Source of the DNA: Syntrophomonadaceae bacterium
GTDB lineage: Bacteria; Bacillota; Syntrophomonadia; Syntrophomonadales; Syntrophomonadaceae
Length of the DNA: 34,000 bases
Assembly: GCA_012520725.1 (NCBI GenBank)
Contig: JAAYNQ010000036.1
Coordinates: 1-34,000 of the forward strand
Direction: 5' to 3'
Part shown: in pieces, positions 8,115 through 15,943 of the stretch
How the letters are laid out: each line of letters opens with the position of its first letter
Position numbering within the stretch: the first letter of the stretch is position 1
Translations under genes and position numbers: made by a program
The notes under the pieces: model-generated
What the model was told of the DNA's origin: nothing
What the model saw: only the letters and a program-made list of their open reading frames with translations
Database searches by the model: none

Positions 8115-8312
8115 GAGCTTACAACGGATTCATTCATCCCTACACCGCCCGCCCGGGCATACAAAGGTGTTGGAGCAGTTGCTCGCCCGGGCTTGCGGTG
8201 AGGGGAGAAGAAAAAGGCCTGGTGTGGTTTAGACCGCCTATTTTTGTTACAATATTGACTGACGGGCCTTGGTTTAAAAAAGCATTTGAAAAGTATTTGA
8301 AAGGAAAGGTCT

Positions 8313-9656
8313 ATGGAAGCAAGAAGCGAGACTAGAGGTAGTTATCACATTCTGACTTACGGCTGTCAGATGAATGTCCGGGATTCTGAGATTTTGGCCG
8401 GAATCGTAGAGGGCATGGGTTATATTATGACTCCCCATTTGGACGAAGCGGATTTAATAATCTTTAATACCTGCAGTGTGCGGCATTCAGCCGAAAACAA
8501 AGTATACGGCAAGTTGGGGGAAGTAGCTCGTCTAAAAAGGAAAAACCCGGATATGATTATTGCCGTAGGGGGCTGTATGGCCCAGTTGGAGAATGTAAGA
8601 AAGAGATTAAAAAAGCAGCAGGTGGATATTGTATTCGGCACTCAGAATCTGGATGAACTCCCCCAATTGATAGCTGAGCACCAGCAATCAGGCCGTAATC
8701 TGGTTAAGATTTATGAAGAAGGGGACCGGGAAATAGCCGATAACCTGCCCAGCAGCCGCAATAAAGGGGTCAGTGCCTTTGTAAATATAATGTATGGTTG
8801 CAACAACTTCTGTAGCTACTGCATAGTACCCTATACCAGAGGACGGGAAAGAAGCCGGCAACCGGACCATATTATGGCGGAAATAAGAGATTTGCTTCGG
8901 CAGGGATATAAAGAGGTGACCCTTTTAGGGCAGAATGTGAATTCTTACGGCAAGGGGCTGGAGGCAGGAGTGGATTTTGCCGACCTTTTATCCATGGTAA
9001 GCCGTATTGATGGCATAGAGCGCATTCGCTTTACCACTTCCCATCCCCGGGACATGAGTGATAAATTAATTGATACCATCGCCCAGGAACCCAAAGTCTG
9101 TGAACACATCCATGTGGCCATGCAGGCCGGGAGCAATAGAATACTGCAGTTGATGAACCGGGGTTATACCCGGGAACACTACCTGGAAAGGACTCAAAGG
9201 ATAAGGGAGAAGATTCCCGGAGTGGCCATCAGCACCGATATTATTGTGGGATTTCCGGGAGAAAGTGAAGAGGATTTTCAGGATACTCTGGACATGGTAC
9301 GAAAGGTGCGCTTTGATTCTGCCTTTACTTTTATGTATTCTGTTCGATCCGGCACCAAAGCCGCCAGCCTGGACCACCACCTTCCCTTGGAAGTCAGACG
9401 GCAGCGCTTGCTGACCCTCAATGAACTACAGTATTCCATCGCCCTGGAGATAAACCAGTCCCTGGTGGGAAGCACTCAAGAAGTGCTGGTGGAGGGTTGG
9501 AGTAAAACCGACAAAGGCAAGCTCAGCTCCCGCACCCGGACCAATCGCATTGTTATATTTTCTGGACCAGAAACCTTAATTGGAAAGATAATAAATGTTA
9601 AAATAAAAGAAGCTACTACTTTTTCTCTATTTGGAGAAATCATGCAAGTGGATTAA
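8313..9656 (+). CDS. miaB: tRNA-2-methylthio-N6-dimethylallyladenosine synthase
   Basis: MiaB is a radical-SAM methylthiotransferase that converts i6A37 of tRNAs to ms2i6A37. The protein has 447 residues, a normal length. The N-terminal UPF0004 domain carries its cluster cysteines at C18 (YGCQMN), C54 (NTCSVR) and C88 (GGCMA). The radical-SAM cluster is CNNFCSYC at 163-170. The TRAM domain occupies the last 60-70 residues. LLGQNVNSYG and the overall pattern favour MiaB over MtaB or RimO. AAAGGAAAGG lies just upstream of the ATG. It pairs functionally with miaA further downstream in the same cluster and is followed within 28 bases by a YlbF-family gene, as in many clostridia. Confidence 0.95.
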   Translation: MEARSETRGSYHILTYGCQMNVRDSEILAGIVEGMGYIMTPHLDEADLIIFNTCSVRHSAENKVYGKLGEVARLKRKNPDMIIAVGGCMAQLENVRKRLKKQQVDIVFGTQNLDELPQLIAEHQQSGRNLVKIYEEGDREIADNLPSSRNKGVSAFVNIMYGCNNFCSYCIVPYTRGRERSRQPDHIMAEIRDLLRQGYKEVTLLGQNVNSYGKGLEAGVDFADLLSMVSRIDGIERIRFTTSHPRDMSDKLIDTIAQEPKVCEHIHVAMQAGSNRILQLMNRGYTREHYLERTQRIREKIPGVAISTDIIVGFPGESEEDFQDTLDMVRKVRFDSAFTFMYSVRSGTKAASLDHHLPLEVRRQRLLTLNELQYSIALEINQSLVGSTQEVLVEGWSKTDKGKLSSRTRTNRIVIFSGPETLIGKIINVKIKEATTFSLFGEIMQVD

Positions 9657-9683
9657 GGTATTTATTTAAGGGGGATTAGGGGT

Positions 9684-10058
9684 TTGTCAAAAGAGGATAT
9701 TATTAAACTGGCGTTTGATCTGGGGACATCTATAGGGGATTCCGAAGAAATAAACCGTTTGAAGGAATTACAGGATAGATTAAATCAGGATCTTGAAGCA
9801 TCTGCTTTAATTATTAAATACAAGGATGCCAAAATGAAATTGGAAAACAAGATGAATGATGGTCTTTCTATCAGCAAATTGGAAGAAGATCATATAAATA
9901 TCCTGGAACAGCAGTTGAGCGATAATAGCCTATTACAGGAAATGATGGCCGCCCAGGAGAAATTCGATAATTTAATGCAGGCGGTTTACTTTGCTATGAA
10001 CCAGGCGATTACCGGTAGTTGTGCCGGTTCCTGTTCTTCCTGTAATGGCTGTAGCTAG
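9684..10058 (+). CDS. YlbF/YmcA-family regulator with cysteine-rich tail
   Basis: This 124-residue, mostly helical protein belongs to the YlbF/YmcA (RicF/RicA) family. It starts with TTG, preceded by a GGGGG-type ribosome binding site. Helical segments span about 20-105. The last 12 residues, CAGSCSSCNGCS, place four cysteines at 113, 117, 120 and 123. In Bacillus subtilis the RicA-RicF-RicT complex binds Fe-S clusters, stimulates RNase Y-dependent mRNA processing and affects development. The cysteine tail here is consistent with cluster binding by this subunit. Its position between miaB and mutS matches ymcA synteny, although whether it corresponds to RicA or RicF is not resolved from sequence alone. 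Confidence 0.8.
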   Translation: MSKEDIIKLAFDLGTSIGDSEEINRLKELQDRLNQDLEASALIIKYKDAKMKLENKMNDGLSISKLEEDHINILEQQLSDNSLLQEMMAAQEKFDNLMQAVYFAMNQAITGSCAGSCSSCNGCS

Positions 10059-10087
10059 TCTTTGCGCCTATTAATCTTTATTTATAG

Positions 10088-10115
10088 AGACCTGGTTTAC
10101 CGGGTCTTTCTTTTT
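10088..10115 (+). terminator. Rho-independent terminator after the YlbF-family gene
   Basis: AGACCTGGT (10088-10096) pairs with ACCGGGTCT (10099-10107) with one G-T wobble. It is followed by TTCTTTTT. It lies 30 bases beyond the stop codon and separates the miaB unit from mutS. Confidence 0.8.
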
Positions 10116-10158
10116 ACTTGCAAAAAGGACTAATCATATTTTCTAGGGGGTTGCCGAA

Positions 10159-12732
10159 CTGTCTGCCAAATATACACCCATGATTGAACAATACCTGCAG
10201 GTAAAGGAACAGCATCAGGATTGTATTCTCTTCTTTCGCCTGGGGGATTTTTATGAAATGTTTTTTGAAGATGCCCGCTTGGCCTCCCGGGAGCTAGATA
10301 TAGTTTTGACCGGGCGGGATGCGGGCCAGGAAGAGAAAGTTCCTATGTGTGGTATACCATATCATTCGGCCAATAATTACATTGCTCGTTTGATTAGCCG
10401 GGGATATCGCATAGCTGTTTGTGAGCAGGTGGAAGATCCCAAAGTGGCCAAGGGAATCGTGAAAAGAGAAGTAACCCGTATAATTACCCCGGGCACAGTT
10501 ATGGATGATAACATCCTGTCCGAAAGCCGGAATAACTACCTGGCTGCAGTGATAGTGGAAAACGACGCCAATGCCCTGGCCTATATCGATGTGTCAACCG
10601 GGGATTTCTGGGTCAGCCAATTCAGTGGGGAGGATAAGGACTTGGAAGTGCAGAATGAATTGCTGCGCCTATCCCCAGCCGAAGTTCTGATCAATAATGA
10701 GTCTTGTCTGGAGTTGGATTGGCAAAAACCGGCCTTTTTATCTGGAAGTACCGCTCTTAGCAACATTGCTACCGATATTTTAGGGTATGAAACTGCGCGC
10801 AATATCTTACTCCGGCAATTTCAGGTTCAGACCTTGGATGGTTTTGGCCTGAAGGAATATAAAACTGCGGTTAAGGCCGCCGCAGCGGTGGTGGATTTTC
10901 TCCAGCATACCCAGAAAAACAGTTTGAAACAGGTAGTAAGCATCAGATTCTATCGCCCCGGACAATACCTGGAACTGGATTATTATACCAGGCGCAATCT
11001 GGAATTAACCTCCAGTATGCGGGATAATAAGAGAGAAGGTTCCCTCTTGGGAGTATTGGATTTCTGCTGTACCTCCATGGGGAAGCGACTACTCAGGAAA
11101 TGGATTGAGCAGCCTTTGAAAAACCCGGCAGAAATTGAAGCCAGGCTGGACGGGGTAGAGGAACTGAAAAACAAGGTTGGATGGAGGGAGGAATTAAAGG
11201 AACTGCTGGATCGGGTTTATGATTTGGAGAGAATTGCCGGTAAGATAGGCAGCGAAATGGCCAATGCCCGGGATCTCTTAGCTTTGAAAAACTCCCTTGT
11301 GGCTCTTAATGAGCTGTCACCAGACTTTTTGCAAGCCCAGAGTCATTTGCTGCAAGAGATAGCTGCCATGGATAAGCTGCAGGACATTTATGAAATTATA
11401 GATAAGAGTATCCATGAGGAGGCTGCTTTGAGCCTGAAGGAAGGTGACATAATAAAAAAGGGGTATCATCCTGAAATAGATGAACTCAGGGACTTGTCCC
11501 AAAAGGGAAGCGCCTGGCTGATGGAATTTGAAGCCCGGGAAAAAGAACGTACCGGCATCAAATATCTCAAAGTAGGCTTTAACAAGGTATTCGGCTATTA
11601 CCTGGAAGTAAGCAAATCCAATCTGGATCGAATTCCAGCAGACTATGTACGCAAACAGACTCTGGTCAATACCGAAAGATTTATCTGTGAAGAGCTAAAG
11701 AATTACGAGGATAAAATCCTGGGAGCCAGGGAGAGGTTATATGCCCTGGAATATGAAGTATTTCTGCAGATAAGGAAAAGCCTTTCGGCTCATATAAAAC
11801 GTATTCTCAAAACAGCCCAGCAGGTGGCAGTCCTGGATGTCCTCTTCAGCCTGGCTCAAGCAGCTTATCTCAACAATTACGTCCGGCCGGAAATAAACAG
11901 CAGCCAGGAAATTGAAATCACATCCGGGCGTCATCCGGTAGTAGAAAAAACCCTGGAAGAAACCCGATTTGTCCCCAATGATACTCATATAGGGGGGGAT
12001 AAAATCTTTGCCATCATAACCGGTCCCAATATGGGGGGGAAAAGCACCTATATGCGACAAGTGGCTTTGCTGGTATTAATGGCCCAGATGGGTAGCTTTG
12101 TACCTGCTGCATCAGCCCGAATAGGTATAGTGGACAAGATATTCACCCGGGTGGGGGCCTCGGACGATTTGGCTGCCGGCCAGAGTACCTTTATGGTGGA
12201 AATGGTGGAAGTGTCCAATATATTACATAATGCCAGCAAAAACAGCTTGATCATCCTGGACGAGATCGGGCGGGGTACCAGTACCTACGATGGCATGAGT
12301 ATTGCCCGGGCTGTAAGCGAGTACATATTGGAAGGGATTAAGGCGCGAACCATGTTTGCCACCCATTACCATGAGTTAACCGATTTAAGCGATAAATACT
12401 CACAGGTAGTCAATTTGTCGGTTTCGGTTTATGAGAGTGAAGAAACGGTAGTCTTTCTGAAGAAGGTATTACCAGGGAAGGCGGACAAGAGCTATGGTAT
12501 TCAGGTAGCCAAGCTGGCTGGACTTCCCCAGCCGGTGATTGAACGGGCCCGGGAGATACTCCTGAGCCTTGAAAAGAGCCCGGTCATGCCGGCTGCCCCG
12601 GTCTTATCCCAACCATCGCTATTTGCTCCCCAGCATCCGATTCTCAGCGAATTGGAAGAGATGGACCTTAACGGCATTACTCCTTTGGAGGCTATCAACC
12701 TTTTGTTTAAATGGAAGCATATTTTAAGCTGA
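10159..12732 (+). CDS. mutS: DNA mismatch repair protein MutS (apparent CTG start)
   Basis: MutS recognises mismatches and small loops and recruits MutL. The mismatch-binding F-Y-E motif lies in FFRLGDFYEMFF near residue 30. The ATPase carries GPNMGGKST, DEIGRGTSTYDG and ATHYHEL in the C-terminal 250 residues. The first ATG (10180) is too late: the codons before it read AKYTPM, the conserved MutS N-terminus, and no site precedes that ATG. The in-frame stop upstream is TAG at 10144. The only plausible initiator between is CTG at 10159, eight bases after AGGGGG. That start gives 857 residues. A rare CTG start is therefore inferred. A terminator upstream implies a separate promoter, not identified. 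Confidence 0.92.
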   Translation: MSAKYTPMIEQYLQVKEQHQDCILFFRLGDFYEMFFEDARLASRELDIVLTGRDAGQEEKVPMCGIPYHSANNYIARLISRGYRIAVCEQVEDPKVAKGIVKREVTRIITPGTVMDDNILSESRNNYLAAVIVENDANALAYIDVSTGDFWVSQFSGEDKDLEVQNELLRLSPAEVLINNESCLELDWQKPAFLSGSTALSNIATDILGYETARNILLRQFQVQTLDGFGLKEYKTAVKAAAAVVDFLQHTQKNSLKQVVSIRFYRPGQYLELDYYTRRNLELTSSMRDNKREGSLLGVLDFCCTSMGKRLLRKWIEQPLKNPAEIEARLDGVEELKNKVGWREELKELLDRVYDLERIAGKIGSEMANARDLLALKNSLVALNELSPDFLQAQSHLLQEIAAMDKLQDIYEIIDKSIHEEAALSLKEGDIIKKGYHPEIDELRDLSQKGSAWLMEFEAREKERTGIKYLKVGFNKVFGYYLEVSKSNLDRIPADYVRKQTLVNTERFICEELKNYEDKILGARERLYALEYEVFLQIRKSLSAHIKRILKTAQQVAVLDVLFSLAQAAYLNNYVRPEINSSQEIEITSGRHPVVEKTLEETRFVPNDTHIGGDKIFAIITGPNMGGKSTYMRQVALLVLMAQMGSFVPAASARIGIVDKIFTRVGASDDLAAGQSTFMVEMVEVSNILHNASKNSLIILDEIGRGTSTYDGMSIARAVSEYILEGIKARTMFATHYHELTDLSDKYSQVVNLSVSVYESEETVVFLKKVLPGKADKSYGIQVAKLAGLPQPVIERAREILLSLEKSPVMPAAPVLSQPSLFAPQHPILSELEEMDLNGITPLEAINLLFKWKHILS

Positions 12733-12838
12733 GTACCAGAATAAACCCATTAAGCTTTTATATGAGCTCAGGGAGGATTATGCTGCAATTAATATAGAAT
12801 TAGGATTAAGAAGCTTATCTTTTGCCAGTGGTGAAAGG

Positions 12839-12859
12839 TGCTCAGCCTGGGGCTGAGCA
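12839..12859 (+). terminator. GC-rich hairpin between mutS and the hydantoinase gene
   Basis: TGCTCAGCC and GGCTGAGCA form a perfect nine-base stem with a TGG loop. No T run follows, so it may be an inefficient terminator or an mRNA-stabilising structure. Just upstream at about 12780 a good GGGAGGA site precedes a five-codon ORF (MLQLI) that I would not call a gene. Nothing else recognisable is in this 196-base gap. Confidence 0.45.
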
Positions 12860-12928
12860 TTAAAGAATGGAATTTAGTAGTGAAAAGCATGATGAAGGAT
12901 AATATTATCTAATAGGAGGTGGCAAACA

Positions 12929-14599
12929 TTGTTAATTGGTATTGATGTAGGAGGTACCTTTACCGATGGAGTACTATTTCGAGATGGGCAAATAGTAAAA
13001 TCGGTTAAAAAGGCAACCCAGGAAGATAACTTGAAAAACAGCCTCTTGCAGGTTCTGGATGAATTGCTGCTAGCCCAGGATAAAGAGCAGATTCAAAGGA
13101 TAGTCTTGAGCACTACTTTGGTGACCAATCTGCTGGCTACTGGCCGCGGTGAAAAGACCGCTTTGGTCATGTTGCCCGGCTATGGATTGCCTCATGATTC
13201 CTATGAGTTAAGCGGGGATATATATTTTATGAAAGGGGCAGTAGATTTTCGAGGTCGGGAAATAGAACCCCTGGATAAAGGGGAAATAACCGAACTGCTG
13301 AATTGGATCAAGGATACCGGGGTCAAACGGATCGCTCTGGCTGCCAAATTCGCCAACCGCAACAATGTCCACGAGCAGATGTTAAAGAAGAGGATAATGG
13401 AAGAATGTGAAGGGGTTCATGTTTCTATCAGCTCGGAAATTTCAGGCAAACTCAACTTTCCCCGTCGAGCTGCCACCACCTATTTTACGGCTATGACCAT
13501 AAGTGAATGGAATCGTTTTGTGGATCAAATAGAAGAAGCCCTCAAGCTCAGAGGAATAAAAGCTGAGGTTCAGGTGCTAAAAGCAGATGGAGGTACCATG
13601 CCCCTGGCTGCTTCCCGTACCAAGCCCTGCGAAACCGCCTTTTCCGGTCCGGCTGCCAGTACCATGGGGGGATCAGCCCTAACTAGAGATAAACTGAATT
13701 CGGTAGTGGTAGATGTGGGAGGCACTACAACTGACCTATCCCTGATTATTTCCGGTGAGCCCCTATATGCCTCCAAAGGTGCGGTTATTGAGAAACAGCT
13801 CACCCATGTGAATTCTTTCGCGGTTAGATCCATCCCTTTAGGTGGGGACAGCGTCATTACCGCCCAGGGGGTTCAGCCCTACCGGCTAGGTCCGGCAGCC
13901 TGTTTTGGAGGGGAGAAAGCTACCGTAACCGATGCTTTCAATATTCATCTTAATTTGAACTTAGGGAATGTAGCCCAATCTGAAAGCCAATTAAAAGCTA
14001 TCGCTGAAGAACTGCAGATGGATACCCCTTCCTTGTCAGCCCGGATAGTTGAGGAAGTAAGCCAGAAACTACTGGCAGAAGTCAATGACATGTTCCGGCA
14101 ATGGGAGAACGAACCAGCCTATAAAGTCTGGGAGGTTATACACCAACGAAAATTCGCCCTGGATCGGGTTATAGGTATTGGAGCGGCAGCTCCTGCGCTA
14201 GTACCGGCCCTGGCTGCCTTGATGCAGGTAGAGTCTTTTGTCCATGAGTACTCACCGGTAGCCAATGCCCTAGGGGCAGCAGTGGTTCGGCCTACCTTAT
14301 CCGTAATGCTGCATGTGGATACCCAGAGCAAAAAATATACCCTGGACCCGGGTGGTATTAGCGGAACCCTGGAAAAAGCCCGCAATTTTCAACTGGACCA
14401 CGCCAGGGCTATGGCTCGCCAGCACTTGCATATTGTGGGCAAGGAGCTGGGGATGGAGGACTATACTGATGATGCCGATTTCTTCCTGGAAGAGCAATTC
14501 AATATGATAAGGGGATGGGATCGAACCGGCAAACTCTTTGAAGTGGGAATACAGGTAGCTCCAGGCTTTATCAAAGAATATGAGGGGGTGAAGATATGA
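12929..14599 (+). CDS. Hydantoinase/oxoprolinase family protein, subunit A type
   Basis: This 556-residue protein starts with TTG, eight bases after AGGAGGT. The N-terminus, IGIDVGGTFTDGV, is the ATP-binding motif of the HyuA/oxoprolinase branch of the ASKHA fold, and VVVDVGGTTTDLSLI near 260-275 is the second phosphate-binding motif. The family includes ATP-dependent N-methylhydantoinase, 5-oxoprolinase and acetone carboxylase subunits. No HyuB-type partner lies in the window, and at 556 residues it is shorter than many HyuA proteins, so the substrate is unknown. Its stop overlaps the start of the histone-deacetylase-family gene by four bases (ATGA), which implies translational coupling and a shared process. 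The pair interrupts the usual mutS-mutL adjacency. Confidence 0.85.
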   Translation: MLIGIDVGGTFTDGVLFRDGQIVKSVKKATQEDNLKNSLLQVLDELLLAQDKEQIQRIVLSTTLVTNLLATGRGEKTALVMLPGYGLPHDSYELSGDIYFMKGAVDFRGREIEPLDKGEITELLNWIKDTGVKRIALAAKFANRNNVHEQMLKKRIMEECEGVHVSISSEISGKLNFPRRAATTYFTAMTISEWNRFVDQIEEALKLRGIKAEVQVLKADGGTMPLAASRTKPCETAFSGPAASTMGGSALTRDKLNSVVVDVGGTTTDLSLIISGEPLYASKGAVIEKQLTHVNSFAVRSIPLGGDSVITAQGVQPYRLGPAACFGGEKATVTDAFNIHLNLNLGNVAQSESQLKAIAEELQMDTPSLSARIVEEVSQKLLAEVNDMFRQWENEPAYKVWEVIHQRKFALDRVIGIGAAAPALVPALAALMQVESFVHEYSPVANALGAAVVRPTLSVMLHVDTQSKKYTLDPGGISGTLEKARNFQLDHARAMARQHLHIVGKELGMEDYTDDADFFLEEQFNMIRGWDRTGKLFEVGIQVAPGFIKEYEGVKI

Positions 14600-15942
14600 A
14601 GCCAACCGGAATATTGTTTTTTCCAGCCTTTGACTGGGCCATTTCTCCCACCCATCCGGAACGGGAAGAAAGGCTATTATACACCAGGGACCAGATATTT
14701 GAGGAAGGAATCATGGACCTGCCGCAAATCCGGGAATATAAGCCAGGTCTGGCCAGTTTAAAGGACATTGCCCGGGTGCATTTTTGTGTACCCAATGTAG
14801 AAGCGCAGATTACCGAAGCTCATCTGGTCTCTGCCGGCTCGGCCCTGGTTATGGCTGATGCGGTGATGCAAGGTGAGGTTAGGAACGGTTTTGCCATTAT
14901 CCGCCCCCCGGGACATCATGCCATGACCGTAGCCCATGGCAACCGGGGATTCTGTAATATTAACAATGAAGCTATTATGGTGGAATACCTGCGGCAAAAA
15001 TACGGCCTCAAACGGATTGCCATTGTGGATACTGATGTTCACCATGGAGATGGAACCCAGGAGATATTCTATCATGATCCCGAAGTGCTCTTTATATCTT
15101 TCCACCAGGATGGCAGGACTCTGTACCCTGGCTCCGGCTTTATGGAGGAGGCCGGAGGGCCCTTGGCTTATGGCACCACCATAAATATACCCTTGCTGCC
15201 TCGTACTACTGACACCGGCATCCATTATGTCCTGGACCATTTGGTTATGCCCATACTGGAAGAATTCAAACCGGATATAATTATCAATTCAGCCGGTCAG
15301 GATAACCATTATAGCGATCCCCTGGCCAATATGGCCTTTTCTGCCCAGGGATATGCCCGTTTGAATGAAACCCTGGCCCCGGATATCGCGGTGTTGGAGG
15401 GAGGATACTCGGTGGAATCAGCTCTGCCCTATATAAATATGGGCATTATCATGGCCATGGCCGGGATTGACTATTCCAATTTAAGGGAACCCGATTACAA
15501 ACCGGGCCGATTGAAAGAACCTGCCAGCAACATGGAACGTATTTACAAGATCGTCGATACCCAGTTGAATACCTTCCGCCGGCGGGAGGAGGTTATTGAA
15601 AAAAACCGCCGGAGTGGACAAATGTTCAAAACTTCCCATGAGAGCATTTTTTACGATACCGATTATATTAGTGAGAGCCAGAGAAACGAACTGCGCTTAT
15701 GCCCGAGCTGCGGCGGGTTTAGAATAATAAACTCTTCCGCCCGGCACCCCAATGGCCGTGAATATAATATAGCCTGCATCCAGCTGCCCATTTACGCTTG
15801 CCCGGGTTGCCAGGAGCAGGCCAGGGATGCCTATACTACTATGAACAGCAGTGATATCTATGACCTGGTTTACCTGCAGGACCGGGTTAAAGATGAATAT
15901 AGAAGCACTGATACCCGCAGCGGGGAGGAAAGGATTCTTTAG
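14596..15942 (+). CDS. Histone-deacetylase-family hydrolase with C-terminal zinc-ribbon extension
   Basis: This 448-residue protein has a class II-like deacetylase domain over about residues 1-310. The tandem catalytic histidines are His107-His108 in RPPGHHA. The zinc ligands are Asp147 and His149 in DTDVHHGDGTQ and Asp236 in SAGQDNHY, and GGY supplies the transition-state tyrosine. Bacterial members deacylate acetyl-polyamines, acetoin-related substrates or protein acyl-lysines; the substrate here is unknown. The extra 120-130 C-terminal residues hold CPSCGG and CPGCQ, a probable zinc ribbon not found in minimal members. The gene overlaps the hydantoinase gene by four bases and ends one base before mutL begins, so all three are probably co-transcribed. 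Lysine deacylation would suit a fatty-acid-degrading syntroph rich in acyl-CoA, but that is speculative. Confidence 0.88.
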   Translation: MKPTGILFFPAFDWAISPTHPEREERLLYTRDQIFEEGIMDLPQIREYKPGLASLKDIARVHFCVPNVEAQITEAHLVSAGSALVMADAVMQGEVRNGFAIIRPPGHHAMTVAHGNRGFCNINNEAIMVEYLRQKYGLKRIAIVDTDVHHGDGTQEIFYHDPEVLFISFHQDGRTLYPGSGFMEEAGGPLAYGTTINIPLLPRTTDTGIHYVLDHLVMPILEEFKPDIIINSAGQDNHYSDPLANMAFSAQGYARLNETLAPDIAVLEGGYSVESALPYINMGIIMAMAGIDYSNLREPDYKPGRLKEPASNMERIYKIVDTQLNTFRRREEVIEKNRRSGQMFKTSHESIFYDTDYISESQRNELRLCPSCGGFRIINSSARHPNGREYNIACIQLPIYACPGCQEQARDAYTTMNSSDIYDLVYLQDRVKDEYRSTDTRSGEERIL

Positions 15943-15943
15943 T

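Larger units (their letters stand above)
7701..8125. repeat. Tandemly duplicated REP/REPIN array
   Basis: A block beginning GGTATTAAGGGATTCCTTG is present twice, offset by 240-241 bases (7701 and 7941). Each copy carries one REPIN (two inverted GTAG-headed palindromes), followed by one or two single inward-facing REPs separated by an ACAACGCTATTTTTGCTTGATCTC spacer. The copies are nearly identical except in one REP, where the loop changes from AGCTAG to AGGTCG. The ORFs that can be read through here only translate the repeat and are not genes. The rest of 8126-8312 holds a degenerate repeat fragment (8140-8160) and the region upstream of miaB, in which I see no convincing promoter. Confidence 0.85.

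Noticed and set aside
7690-8130. CRISPR-like array
   Set aside because: Units are palindromic with GTAG heads in both orientations and the spacers themselves are repeated, which fits REP elements and not CRISPR.
7897-8232. 111-codon ORF over the repeat array
   Set aside because: It only translates the REP units (SGGPAQLAP repeats) and has no ribosome binding site.
12780-12800. Five-codon ORF MLQLI after a good GGGAGGA site, a possible leader peptide
   Set aside because: It is too short to judge, and the following hairpin lacks a T run, so no attenuator is evident.
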